Source: Verrucomicrobiota bacterium
Lineage (GTDB): Bacteria; Verrucomicrobiota; Verrucomicrobiia; Opitutales; Opitutaceae
Assembly (NCBI GenBank): GCA_003641745.1
Contig: QNAI01000014.1
Location: forward strand, 1-43,194
DNA: 43,194 nucleotides
Direction of reading: 5' to 3'
Program-made: the position numbers and the translations under genes
Notes under the pieces: generated by a model
Seen by the model: only the letters and a program-made list of their open reading frames with translations
What the model was told of the DNA's origin: nothing
Databases searched by the model: none
Shown here: positions 24,500 through 33,016 of the stretch, piece after piece
Numbering within the stretch: the stretch's first letter is position 1
Layout: each line of letters starts with the position of its first letter

Positions 24500-27103
24500 A
24501 TGAACGAATCTCCCCTGCATCCGAGTGTCCAAAAAAGGACAACCCTTGAAGCGCTCCTTAATGAACCGGTCGAACGCCGGGTCCTCGACAATGGCCTTGT
24601 CGCCATCGTCAAGCCCGACCACAGCAGCTCCGTGGTCAGCGTTCAGGTCTGGGTCAGGACGGGAAGCATCCATGAAGGACCGTGGTCGGGAGGAGGATTG
24701 TCCCACTTTCTGGAGCATATGTTGTTCAAGGGAACCGAACGGCGTACGACCCGGGATATCCTGGCGCTGGTTCAATCGCACGGTGGCACTATGAACGCCT
24801 ACACGACGTTTGATCGCACCGTCTACCACATCGACCTTCCGAGCGAATCAGTCGAGGTGGCTCTGGATGTTCTCGGCGATGCCGTGTTCCATTCCAGACT
24901 GCCCGAGGAGGAAGTTGTCCGGGAACGGGATGTCATCTTGCGGGAGATCGACATGTATCAGGATGATCCTGACTCTCTGCTTTCCCAGGCCCTGTTTGAA
25001 ACGGCCTTCCATGACCACCCTTACCGACAGCCGATAATCGGACACCGGGCCGTATTCGAAAAGGTCAGTCGGGATGACCTCGTCGACTATTACCGCTCGC
25101 GTTACGTGCCGAACAATGTGGTCGCCATTGTGGTTGGAGACGTGGATGAGGAGGCGACCTTTGCCTCCCTGGAGAAGCACTTTGGAACCTGCCCCAGGGC
25201 CCGTCTGGAACCGGTTTACCTTCCCGAAGAACCCGGACAATTGGCGCCCAGGAGCCGGGAATTGACCGGGGATGTCCAGATCACGCGGGTTGGACTGGCC
25301 TACCAGGTGCCGGGCTTGGAGCATCCCGACACGCCGGCCCTCGATCTTCTGGCCATGGTTTTTGGCCATGGTGACAGTTCATTTTTCTGGCAGGAACTGA
25401 GGGAGCGCAACCGCCTGGTCCATTCGGTCGGCGCCGCGAACTGGAATCCGGGGTCCAGCGGGCTCTTTTATGTTTCTCTGGTTTGCGAACCGGAAAACCA
25501 GGAGGCCGCCATCGCCGGAGTGAACGAGGTGATCGGCAAACTCCTGACCCGAGGTATCCCCGAATCGGTTCTGGCCAAGGCGATACGGCAGATCCAGGTG
25601 GGCGAAATCAATGTGCGAAAAACCATGAGCGGGCAGGCCTCGCGCCTGGGCGTGGCCGAGGTGGTTGTGGGCGAGGTTAATTTCGCACCGACCTACCTCC
25701 GTCGATTGGGTCAGATCACTGTTGCAGACTTGAAAAGAGTGGCCGGAGCCTACCTTAAGGTCGGTCGCCTGACGCGGGTGACGATGAATCCGAAAGGGAG
25801 GGCGAAGACCGAGGCTCCCAGCGTGGGGCGACGGTCCGCGAACCCTGATTTCGAGGAAGTCAGGCTGAGCAACGGGATGCGGGTGCTTTTTCGGGAAAAT
25901 CCTTCACTTCCAAATCTCAATATCCGCGTCGTGGGTCGAGCCGGGGGATTTCTGGAACCGGACCAGAGCCGGGGGATCACCCAGTTGATGGCGACGTTGC
26001 TGACTCGTGACACCGAGAAGCGATCGGCAGCCAAGGTGGCGGGATTGATCGAGTCGGTGGGTGGTTCGTTCAGCGAATTCGCCGGAGACAACAGCTTTGG
26101 TTTGTCCTGCGAGGTTCTGCCCGAGGATTCGGCCCTGGCCTTGGACGTTCTCTCGGATGCGTTTCTCCGGCCGGCGTTCAAGCCCGCGACGGTGCGGCGC
26201 GAGCGCGAAGCACAATTGGCCGGTATTCGGGAAGCGCGCGACGATATCGTGCACGCGGCGCGTTTCCGATTCAGGGAGCTTTTTTTCGGGCAACATCCGC
26301 TCGCGGTGGACAGTGAGGGCACCCTTGAAATGGTCGGGCGATTGCGCCCGAAGGACCTCCGATTTCATCGGGATCAACTCGTGCGGGCCGGCAATCTTGT
26401 CGTGGCGGCATCGGGTGCCTTTGACCGGGAGGAGCTTCTTGGGCGCATTGAGGAGGCTTTTTCGAGCCTACCCGAGGGTGAAGTCGAGCTGTCGGAGAAT
26501 TCGCCCGGGCTGCCGGTCACCACCGGCCATCATGTCCTCTCACAGGACCGCGAACAGGTCATCGTTTTTCACGGCTTTCCCGGCCCCGGAGTCCTCTCGG
26601 AAGACTTCATGGCCAGTGAGGTGCTGGACGCGGTTCTCAGCGGCGGGGCCAGTCGACTCTTCGAGCGGGTCAGAGGAGAACAGGGTCTCGCCTATTTTGT
26701 TCATTCCGGTCGGATCCTGGCGATGACCGAAGGCATGTTCTTCTTTGTGGCAGGAACAAATCCCGGCGGGTACAGGCAGGTGATTTCCGAATTCTGTGCA
26801 GAAGTCGACCGAGCCTGCGATGGAGGATTCTCGGAAGAGGAATTGCAAGGGAGTGTGGCACGTTTGAAAGCCGGGCGAAGGATGTCGATGCAGACGAATT
26901 CAGCGTGTTCGATACAGGCCGCTTTGAATGCGATCTATGGCCTGCCGGTCAATGACTGGCGCAATTACGATGCAAAGATCGATGCGGTCACCCTCGAGGA
27001 TCTTCAGAGATTTGCGCAGACGCGATTCTCCTCCGAAAACCGTCTGGAACTGCTGGCCGGGGCGGTGGGGGAGGGGAAGTTGGAAGTAAGAAGTAAGAAG
27101 TAA
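24500..27103 (+). CDS. M16 family zinc peptidase, second copy
   Basis: An 867-residue protein has an active first module and an inactive second. HFLEH is at residues 69-73, with Glu149 in RERDVILREID as the likely third ligand. The second module (from about residue 450, VRLSNGMRVLFRENPSLPNL) lacks the HxxEH motif (GITQLMATLL instead). No clear signal peptide is present, unlike the other M16 protein in the window. The last residues, KLEVRSKK, are encoded by a heptad repeat array that also supplies the TAA stop, so the original C-terminus may have been lost. TTG at 24497 directly precedes the chosen ATG. Confidence 0.9.
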   Translation: MNESPLHPSVQKRTTLEALLNEPVERRVLDNGLVAIVKPDHSSSVVSVQVWVRTGSIHEGPWSGGGLSHFLEHMLFKGTERRTTRDILALVQSHGGTMNAYTTFDRTVYHIDLPSESVEVALDVLGDAVFHSRLPEEEVVRERDVILREIDMYQDDPDSLLSQALFETAFHDHPYRQPIIGHRAVFEKVSRDDLVDYYRSRYVPNNVVAIVVGDVDEEATFASLEKHFGTCPRARLEPVYLPEEPGQLAPRSRELTGDVQITRVGLAYQVPGLEHPDTPALDLLAMVFGHGDSSFFWQELRERNRLVHSVGAANWNPGSSGLFYVSLVCEPENQEAAIAGVNEVIGKLLTRGIPESVLAKAIRQIQVGEINVRKTMSGQASRLGVAEVVVGEVNFAPTYLRRLGQITVADLKRVAGAYLKVGRLTRVTMNPKGRAKTEAPSVGRRSANPDFEEVRLSNGMRVLFRENPSLPNLNIRVVGRAGGFLEPDQSRGITQLMATLLTRDTEKRSAAKVAGLIESVGGSFSEFAGDNSFGLSCEVLPEDSALALDVLSDAFLRPAFKPATVRREREAQLAGIREARDDIVHAARFRFRELFFGQHPLAVDSEGTLEMVGRLRPKDLRFHRDQLVRAGNLVVAASGAFDREELLGRIEEAFSSLPEGEVELSENSPGLPVTTGHHVLSQDREQVIVFHGFPGPGVLSEDFMASEVLDAVLSGGASRLFERVRGEQGLAYFVHSGRILAMTEGMFFFVAGTNPGGYRQVISEFCAEVDRACDGGFSEEELQGSVARLKAGRRMSMQTNSACSIQAALNAIYGLPVNDWRNYDAKIDAVTLEDLQRFAQTRFSSENRLELLAGAVGEGKLEVRSKK

Positions 27104-27279
27104 GAAGTAAGAAGTAAGAAGTTGGAAGTAAGAAGGCAGAAGTAGGAAGTAGGAAGTAAGAAGGCAGAAGGCAGAAGGCAGAAGTAAGAAGGCAGAAGTA
27201 AGAAGGCAGAAGTAAGAAGTAAGAAGGCAGAAGTAGGAAGTAGGAAGGCGGAAGAGGTCAGCGATCAGAGGTCAGAAGG
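27076..27279. repeat. Heptad tandem array (GAAGTAA/GAAGGCA) with a GTCAGCGATCAGAGG tail
   Basis: About 25 imperfect 7-bp units (GAAGTAA, GAAGGCA, GAAGTAG) run from the end of the M16 gene to 27250, ending in GGTCAGCGATCAGAGGTCAG. A shorter version with the same start (GGAAGTAAGAAGTAAG) and the same tail occurs at 34826-34904. It resembles short tandemly repeated repetitive sequences known in cyanobacteria. Units are too short and too irregular for a CRISPR. Confidence 0.9.
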
Positions 27280-27320
27280 GCGTTTGATCCCGCCGGATGC
27301 GGGAGCTCGTTCGGTGCTTC

Positions 27321-28130
27321 CTACCGATCGGTACCGGCTTCTTCGACGCTTACGGCCTTGAATGCCGGGCGGGCGAATCTCTGAGTGGGGACCGCTCCGA
27401 CCGGGTTGAGTTTGTGGGTGTCGATCCCCCGGCAGAGGTAGGTCTTGAAATTCGGGTTCACCGTCATGTCGTTCTTCACATGGGTGCCGCTGTAGCGAAT
27501 GGTCAGCCCGGCCCGACGGCGGTCGGAGGGATTGGCCGGTGATCCGTGGACGGCGCGATCGTCATGGATGGAGATCTCGCCGGCGTTCAATCTGAATTGG
27601 ATGGCCTCGTCCTCTTTGAACGAACCACCCTCGAGTTCCAGGGTAAGCACGGAATCTGTCTCGGTGGATCGCTTGTGCTTGATCAGCCCCATCTTGTGAG
27701 TGCCTGGGACGAGCTTCATGGCTCCGTTGACGGCGTCGACATCGTCAAAGGCGAGCCAGACCGTGACCGTGTTCTGCGGCTCCATCGGCCAGTAGTAGGC
27801 ATCCTGGTGCCACCCCACCGTCTCCAGGGTACGCGGTTCCTTGATGAAGAAACTGCTGGCCCAGAGGTAGAAGTTCGGCCCAAGGAGTCCCTCGACGAGG
27901 TCGAGAATCTTAGGGTTGAAGCAGATCTCATGGAGGTAGAGGCTGGTCTCGTGCCACTCGCGGATGTCCTTGGCTGTCTCTCCCGGTTCAAGCAGAGCAA
28001 GCAGTTGCGGCAATTCCGAGTTCATCCGATCCATCTCACCGCTGGTGTAGATGGGTGGCAGGCCGAGCAGGTAGCCGTCTTCGTGAAAAGACTGAATCTG
28101 CCGGGGAGAAAGAGGGGTGGTGGATTCCAT
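27321..28130 (-). CDS. Phytanoyl-CoA dioxygenase (PhyH) family protein
   Basis: This 269-residue Fe(II)/2-oxoglutarate-dependent oxygenase hydroxylates an unknown substrate. The facial triad is His108 and Asp110 (GWHQDAYYW) with His195 (DDRAVHGSPAN), and Arg206 (RRRAGLT) is placed to bind 2-oxoglutarate. The ATG at 28130 gives a normal PhyH N-terminus (QIQSFHEDGYLL); the frame stays open far upstream but that part is not protein-like. A GTAACC/GGTTAC dyad lies about 60 bp upstream. Neighbours give no clue to the substrate. Confidence 0.88.
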   Translation of the reverse strand: MESTTPLSPRQIQSFHEDGYLLGLPPIYTSGEMDRMNSELPQLLALLEPGETAKDIREWHETSLYLHEICFNPKILDLVEGLLGPNFYLWASSFFIKEPRTLETVGWHQDAYYWPMEPQNTVTVWLAFDDVDAVNGAMKLVPGTHKMGLIKHKRSTETDSVLTLELEGGSFKEDEAIQFRLNAGEISIHDDRAVHGSPANPSDRRRAGLTIRYSGTHVKNDMTVNPNFKTYLCRGIDTHKLNPVGAVPTQRFARPAFKAVSVEEAGTDR

Positions 28131-28189
28131 GGATGAGAGGGGTGGTGCCGGAACTGTGGCGGCGTTTTCCCAACCGGGCAAGTTTGCAT

Positions 28190-28205
28190 GTAACCGTTTG
28201 GTTAC
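28190..28205. promoter_or_regulatory. Candidate operator dyad upstream of phyH-like gene
   Basis: GTAACC, spacer GTTT, GGTTAC form a 16-bp dyad 60 bp upstream of the PhyH start. The half-site resembles LacI-family operators. No regulator gene is next to it. The rest of the gap 28131-28597 shows no gene. Confidence 0.35.
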
Positions 28206-28597
28206 CTGGTGGCGTCGCTTCCGGATACCAACTGAATGTCGCTTCCGGGTGGAAAGAAACCGATGGCATGGAGACCGGATGGTGCCAACCTGCAGGTGAA
28301 CGTTTTCTGACAGCCTCCAACAGGGCGGACCGGGGCCGGGCGGAAAATTTTGACACCCCCACCGTTTCAGTCCTTGATCCTGCCATCTTTGGCAGAATGT
28401 CCCAAGAAACAATCCAGCAAAAACCCGGTTGCGATCGTGCCAGGAAGATCCTGCACCTGAGCCCCTGAACAACCGAATAACCATATCCCACAACCTTCGG
28501 GAGTCGTTCCAATATGAATGGACCAGTAAACGGGATCCATGCCTTTGCACACTCCATGAAGCAATGCAGGAGGAAGAATAACAAAACAGCGCGAACT

Positions 28598-30007
28598 ATG
28601 ATGAATGATACCACCCAGAGGTCAAATCGGGCGAAACAGGTCGCCGTGTTGTCGATGGCGGTGGCGGCGGGCTTGCTCGCAGCCTGTGCCAAGAAGGAAG
28701 TCAAGTCACCTGAACCGCCACCACCGCCGCCTGCACCGCCACCTGCAGTGGTTGAGCTGCCGCTCTTCCCGGGTGGAATCGGTGCACTGACGGCTTATCT
28801 GGAAGACAATACCGTATACCCGGAAGAGGAAGGTATGGAGGGTGTTGGGGGGACGGTCCCTGTTCGATTCCTGATCGGAGAGGATGGTTCGATCTCGAAC
28901 ATCGAGGTAGTCGAGAGTGTTTCTGCGGAATTCGACACGGCTGCGGTCACAGTGGTTACGGATATGCCGAATTGGCAGCCAGGCACACAGGGTGACACTC
29001 CCGTTGGAGTGAATTACCAGTTGGAGGTTGTGTTCATTCCCCCCCCACCGCCACCACCACCGCCGCCACCACCTGCAGTGGTGGTTATGCCGACCTTCCC
29101 TGGAGGTCTGGGTGCTCTCGCTGCCTATCTGGATGAGCATGCCGGTTACCCGAATGCGGCAATAGAGGACCGCATTGAGGGCGAGGTATCTCTTCGGTTC
29201 GTGGTTGGAGCAGACGGTGTGATATCGAATGTCGAGGTCGCCGAGGGTATCTCTCCGATTTTCGACACAGCCGCGGCCAATGCCGTGTCGGGTATGCCGA
29301 AATGGCTGCCGGGCACACAGGGTGACATACCCATCAGTGTCGACTACCAGTTGGCGGTAGGGTTCGTGCCTCCGCCACTACCGCCGGCAGTGGTGATGAT
29401 GCCGCGTTTCCCGGGGGGCGTGAAGGCTCTTTCCGCCTATCTGGATGAGCATGCCGAATACCCGGAAAAGGCCAGGCTGGAGGGTATTGAGGGTACCGTG
29501 GCTGTTCGAGCCCTGATCGGAAAGGACGGTTCCGTATCAAATATAGAGATCGTCGAAGGCATGTCTGCGGATTTCAATGCATCTGCGGTCAAAGCCGTGT
29601 CGGGTATGCCGAAATGGCTGCCGGGCACACAGGGCGGCATTCCCATCAGTGTCGAAGGTCAGATGCGTGTCGGGTTCGTCGTGCCTCCTGCTCCCTCCCT
29701 GGACACCTTGGTATTGATGCCGTATTTCCCAGGAGGTAGGGAGGCGCTCGCTGCTTTTCTGGACAAGAATCTCGGGTATCCCTACGAAGCCAAAAAGGCG
29801 AAGATTGAAGGCACGGTAACCGTCGGGTTCACAATCGGAAAGGACGGATCGATTTCGGATGTCAAGGTCGTGAAGGGTGTTTCTCCGGAACTCGACGCCG
29901 CTGCGCTCGAAGTAGTGAGACGCATGCCGGATTGGTTGCCGGGCACGGAGGGTGGCATCCCCGTAAGTTCGCAGTATCAATTACCGGTCAAGTTTACCCT
30001 GCCATAA
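28598..30007 (+). CDS. Lipoprotein with four tandem TonB C-terminal domains
   Basis: This 469-residue protein has a lipobox LLAAC (Cys30; next residue Ala, so outer-membrane sorting is expected) after a hydrophobic segment. A Pro-rich linker (KSPEPPPPPPAPPP) leads to four copies of a module of about 95 residues. Each has PxFPGGxxAL, YP, an EGxVxVRF strand, GxDGSISN and an MPxWLPGTQGGIPVS motif, the pattern of the energy-transducer TonB C-terminal domain. Approximate starts are 28749, 29085, 29390 and 29715. A second poly-Pro linker separates modules 1 and 2. Ordinary TonB proteins carry one such domain after a membrane anchor; four on a lipoprotein is unusual. No ExbB/ExbD gene is nearby. Confidence 0.85.
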   Translation: MMNDTTQRSNRAKQVAVLSMAVAAGLLAACAKKEVKSPEPPPPPPAPPPAVVELPLFPGGIGALTAYLEDNTVYPEEEGMEGVGGTVPVRFLIGEDGSISNIEVVESVSAEFDTAAVTVVTDMPNWQPGTQGDTPVGVNYQLEVVFIPPPPPPPPPPPPAVVVMPTFPGGLGALAAYLDEHAGYPNAAIEDRIEGEVSLRFVVGADGVISNVEVAEGISPIFDTAAANAVSGMPKWLPGTQGDIPISVDYQLAVGFVPPPLPPAVVMMPRFPGGVKALSAYLDEHAEYPEKARLEGIEGTVAVRALIGKDGSVSNIEIVEGMSADFNASAVKAVSGMPKWLPGTQGGIPISVEGQMRVGFVVPPAPSLDTLVLMPYFPGGREALAAFLDKNLGYPYEAKKAKIEGTVTVGFTIGKDGSISDVKVVKGVSPELDAAALEVVRRMPDWLPGTEGGIPVSSQYQLPVKFTLP

Positions 30008-30112
30008 GGGAGGACTTTCCAACATTTGAGCAGGTTTGATGTGAATCAGGCGTTCTGCGTTCTGACGGAGGAATAATTCCTAGGAATTAACCCAACAACA
30101 ATAGAACAGATT

Positions 30113-30742
30113 ATGAAGAAAAGTATTATTGCATTAGTGGCGGTGAGCCTTTCAGCCCTCATTATCGGACTGACCGGGTGCGGACCGAAAAACGCGCCGA
30201 AGAGCATCATTGATGAGGCTCAGAAAATCCAGGAACCAGAGGATCGGGAACTGGTGGTTGCCGCCCTCAGCGATTTTCTGGAATCAGAGGTGGTTGGCCC
30301 ATTTTTTGACAGCTCCTATGGCTGTGCGATCTTCCCGTCGGTGGGCAAGGGAGGTCTCGGGATCGGTGCTGCCTCGGGTGGAGGTTGGATCTTCCGCGAG
30401 GGTGATCTCGTCGCGATCACAAGGATGACTCAGGTAACAATCGGATTTCAGGCCGGCGGTCAGCTCTTCAGTCAGATCATCTTCTTCGAAAACGCCGAAG
30501 CCTACGGTGCGTTCGCCAAAGGTGATTTCGAGTTTGGAGCGCAGGCTTCGGCCGTGGCCATCACGGCTGGTGCGAGCGCCTCAACCGGCACTCAGGGCGG
30601 CGGCACGTCCGGTGCGGGCAGTGCACAATCCAAGACCGAATACACGGATGGCATGGCCATATTCACCCGCGCCAAGGGTGGCTTGATGTACGAAGCATCC
30701 ATTGGCGGTCAGAAGTTCAGCTACACCGAGCTCGAAATGTAG
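30113..30742 (+). CDS. SYLF-domain (Ysc84-like) lipoprotein
   Basis: This 209-residue lipoprotein has a lipobox LTGC (Cys23). Residues about 65-209 form the SYLF domain: SYGCAIFPSVGKGGLGIGAA, then GWIFREGDLVAITRMTQVTI, FQAGGQLFSQIIFFENAEAYGAF and GLMYEASIGGQKFSYTEL. SYLF domains bind lipids in eukaryotes; bacterial members are exported proteins of uncertain role. It follows the TonB-domain lipoprotein by 105 bp and ends in its own terminator, so it is likely an independent unit. Confidence 0.9.
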   Translation: MKKSIIALVAVSLSALIIGLTGCGPKNAPKSIIDEAQKIQEPEDRELVVAALSDFLESEVVGPFFDSSYGCAIFPSVGKGGLGIGAASGGGWIFREGDLVAITRMTQVTIGFQAGGQLFSQIIFFENAEAYGAFAKGDFEFGAQASAVAITAGASASTGTQGGGTSGAGSAQSKTEYTDGMAIFTRAKGGLMYEASIGGQKFSYTELEM

Positions 30743-30773
30743 TTTCGGATACAATATTAGTTCAGTCCTTGCT

Positions 30774-30828
30774 ACCGTCGGTTTCGGGTTGCCCTTCCAA
30801 GGGCCAATTCGAGACCGACGGTTTTTTT
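30774..30828 (+). terminator. Rho-independent terminator after SYLF gene
   Basis: Outer stem CCGTCGG/CCGACGG (30775-30781 with 30815-30821), inner stem around GCCCTT/AAGGGC, then seven T. The following stretch to 31075 shows no gene. Confidence 0.85.
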
Positions 30829-31075
30829 GCGCAGGGCGTCACTCGTTCTTTGGCCCGCGTCATATGACGGGTGATCGGTGAGCATGATCTCGGATCTTCC
30901 CCCTCATCGTAATCTCGCGTTTCAGGACTTGCCCGGTGCCTTCGCAGGTCCGGGGCTCAATCCCGATCCATGAATGACTCTCGGATATGCCGCCTGTGCC
31001 CCTTCCAATGGACTGACCAATCAACCGGTCCGAAAGGTTTTGCGTTTGCGGCAGGTAACCACATAGATAACAGCG

Positions 31076-31303
31076 ATGAAAACGCTTACCAAGACCCTAC
31101 TGACCACGATAATTGCTGCTTCCGCTTTGCTGTTCCTCGCGGCCTGCGCAAAAAAAGAGCCGGCAACCGCCTCTGAGGCAGCCGCTGAAGCTGCCACTGA
31201 GATGGACGCAGCGGCGGATTCCGATGAAGTGAAGAAAGCCCAGGAGGACACGGAAAAGGCTGCCGAAGAAGCCAAGAAAGAATTGGATGACGCCAGCAAA
31301 TGA
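31076..31303 (+). CDS. Small Ala/Glu-rich lipoprotein
   Basis: This 75-residue protein has a lipobox LAAC (Cys24, next residue Ala) and a short mature part dominated by Ala, Glu, Asp and Lys (ATEMDAAADSDEVKKAQEDT, then EKAAEEAKKELDD), predicted to form one helix or coiled coil. It resembles small Lpp-like envelope lipoproteins in layout, but lacks clear similarity to Lpp. It has its own terminator. It is the third consecutive lipoprotein gene. Confidence 0.8.
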   Translation: MKTLTKTLLTTIIAASALLFLAACAKKEPATASEAAAEAATEMDAAADSDEVKKAQEDTEKAAEEAKKELDDASK

Positions 31304-31332
31304 ACTGGCTGAGATACAATTCTTAGTTTTTG

Positions 31333-31365
31333 AAAGACGCCCGCTTTGGTGGGCGTCTTTTTTTG
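31333..31365 (+). terminator. Rho-independent terminator after small lipoprotein
   Basis: Stem AGACGCCC/GGGCGTCT (31336-31343 with 31352-31359) and a T run. Confidence 0.9.
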
Positions 31366-31401
31366 CCCGGGATCACTCGGCCCATACGGCCTCGAGCCTT
31401 T

Positions 31402-32598
31402 TCAGGAACTGGATATCGAGTCGAAAAGGGCGATGATGTTCTCGGGAGGGACGTTGGCCTGGATATTGTGTATTGATGCACAGACCAGCCCCCCGTCCAT
31501 CCCCAGGGCCGCTACGTTCTGACGGGTCTCGGCGGAAACCTGCTCGGGGGTCCCGTCTGTGAGCGTTGATTGCCCATCGCAGGATCCACCCCAGAAAATG
31601 AGTTGATCACCGAAATCCCGCTTGAGCGTCGCCGGGTCCATGCCGGCCGCAGAGGTCTGAACAGGGTTGAGGATATCAACGCCCATCTCAATGATGGAGG
31701 GCAGAAGCGGGACAATCGCTCCATCGGAATGGAGCATGACCTTCCATGAAGTATGTTCGTGGATCCAGTCGAGTCCCCGCTTGTAGGCAGGCAGCAACTT
31801 CTCCCGGAACATACCGGTCGAGAGGAAGGGAGCAGACTGCGTTCCGAAGTCATCGCAGATCTGGATGATCTGGACCCGATCGCCGACTGCCTGATGAAAG
31901 AGGGCGAGGTTTTCGAGCCAGACATCGGTCAGGACGCCAAAGAGGTCGGTGACATATTCGTCCTCCGAGGCAAAGGTGATCATCCAGTCCTCGAACCCTC
32001 CCTGACCGATCCCATTGAAGAGTTCATAGGGCGGTCCCATTGGGGCGATGATGGCCTTGTCGGTATGGATGAAGAGATTTTCCGATTCGGTCCGGGTGTG
32101 CTCGAGAATGGCTTCAGCGATGACGGGAGGGCGCCATGCGTCGAGATTTGGATGTGTCGCCCCCGGGTATTTCTCGAAGCGATCGAAATAAAAGGCGCCC
32201 CCGGGCATGGCAGCGACGATGTCGCCACCGCGTTTGAGCATGAATCCGCCTGATCCATCCGGCTCCGGATTGAAACCGCCCGGAATCTCGACCCGCAGCC
32301 CGTCGGGCAGATCCCAGGCCTTCCAGTCACGATTTTCGACTCCGAAGGCGACGGCGGGTCGGTGGAGGCCAACGCAGTCGGCGCAAAATCGATCGGCGAT
32401 TCCGGATTCGACCTCGGCCAGCATCTGGTAGGTGTCGTAGACGCGAGGCAGGTTGTGCGAGGGCCCGCCAAGTGCCTCGCGAAGCTTGGCATACGCCCAG
32501 ACTGAGATGCCGGACTGACGGGTCCCGCCAAAGTCGATCGGTATCCGGTCGACGGGTTGGCGATTGAGTGTGGCGATGATACGGTCGCGGGAAGTCAT
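31402..32598 (-). CDS. Uroporphyrinogen decarboxylase (URO-D) family protein
   Basis: This is a protein of about 398 residues of the URO-D/methyltransferase family. It begins TSRDRIIATLNRQPVDRIPI with DFGGTRQSG, typical of corrinoid-methyltransferase-like members. It has PMGPPYELFN, KVMLHSDGAIVPLLPSIIEM and GVDILNPVQTSAAGMDPATL, then FWGGSCDGQSTLTDGTPEQV. The conserved core is a TIM barrel. The HemE-specific first-strand motif is absent, so haem synthesis is unlikely. I chose the ATG at 32598; in-frame ATGs at 32616 and 32646 are possible. Substrate unknown; it does not lie in a methyltransferase operon. Confidence 0.8.
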   Translation of the reverse strand: MTSRDRIIATLNRQPVDRIPIDFGGTRQSGISVWAYAKLREALGGPSHNLPRVYDTYQMLAEVESGIADRFCADCVGLHRPAVAFGVENRDWKAWDLPDGLRVEIPGGFNPEPDGSGGFMLKRGGDIVAAMPGGAFYFDRFEKYPGATHPNLDAWRPPVIAEAILEHTRTESENLFIHTDKAIIAPMGPPYELFNGIGQGGFEDWMITFASEDEYVTDLFGVLTDVWLENLALFHQAVGDRVQIIQICDDFGTQSAPFLSTGMFREKLLPAYKRGLDWIHEHTSWKVMLHSDGAIVPLLPSIIEMGVDILNPVQTSAAGMDPATLKRDFGDQLIFWGGSCDGQSTLTDGTPEQVSAETRQNVAALGMDGGLVCASIHNIQANVPPENIIALFDSISSS

Positions 32599-32656
32599 GA
32601 TGTGGGCGGGGATCATGAGTTCCGGAGTCGCCCGGTGCAATGGCAAGGAGGGAATC

Positions 32657-32743
32657 AGGCTGTAGGAAGTTAGGCTGTAGGGGATTAGGCTGTAGGTTGA
32701 GTGAAACGAAATCCCGATGCAGATCGGGACTGTAGGCTGTAGG
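32657..32743. repeat. AGGCTGTAGG repeat with ATCCCGAT hairpin
   Basis: Four copies of AGGCTGTAGG (32657, 32672, 32687, 32734), the last three after TT, GATT or AC context. Between the third and fourth is a hairpin ATCCCGAT/ATCGGGA (around 32711-32729). It fills the gap between the URO-D gene and the M14 gene. No gene is seen in 32647-33016. Confidence 0.75.
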
Positions 32744-32891
32744 TACTGGGAAGAGGACGCGAATCTGTGAAGATCAGGGGATCGGGTGAGGCCCGGCCGA
32801 TGGATGTTTGCCCGGCCTTGCGTGCGCCCTCGAAGATCAGCCCGGTTGAGCCGCCCGTTTGAGTCGCACCGACAGCACCTGCACGGATCGA

Positions 32892-32960
32892 AACAAACCG
32901 TAGTATAGACCGTAGTGTTTTTGCCTTCAAAACAAACCGTAGTGTGCTACGGTTTGTTTG
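32892..32960. promoter_or_regulatory. Repeated CCGTAGT sites and a perfect hairpin upstream of the M14 gene
   Basis: AAACAAACCGTAGT occurs at 32892-32905 and again at 32931-32944, with another ACCGTAGTGT between them at about 32910. The last copy is the left arm of a perfect 13-bp hairpin, AAACAAACCGTAG, spacer TGTG, CTACGGTTTGTTT (32931-32960). It lies 57 bp before the ATG. The multiple direct and inverted sites suggest a regulator-binding region. Confidence 0.5.
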
Positions 32961-33016
32961 GTGTCGGAATCTTTCGACTTCAGGTCGTTTCGCATTTCGG
33001 GCAGACTCTGCGAACC

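Noticed and set aside
27076-27279. Possible CRISPR array
   Set aside because: Units are 7 bp, imperfect and contiguous, without unique spacers of even length; no cas genes are present.
28566-28575. AGGAGG-like ribosome-binding site for the TonB-domain lipoprotein
   Set aside because: It is more than 20 bases from the chosen start, too far for normal initiation.
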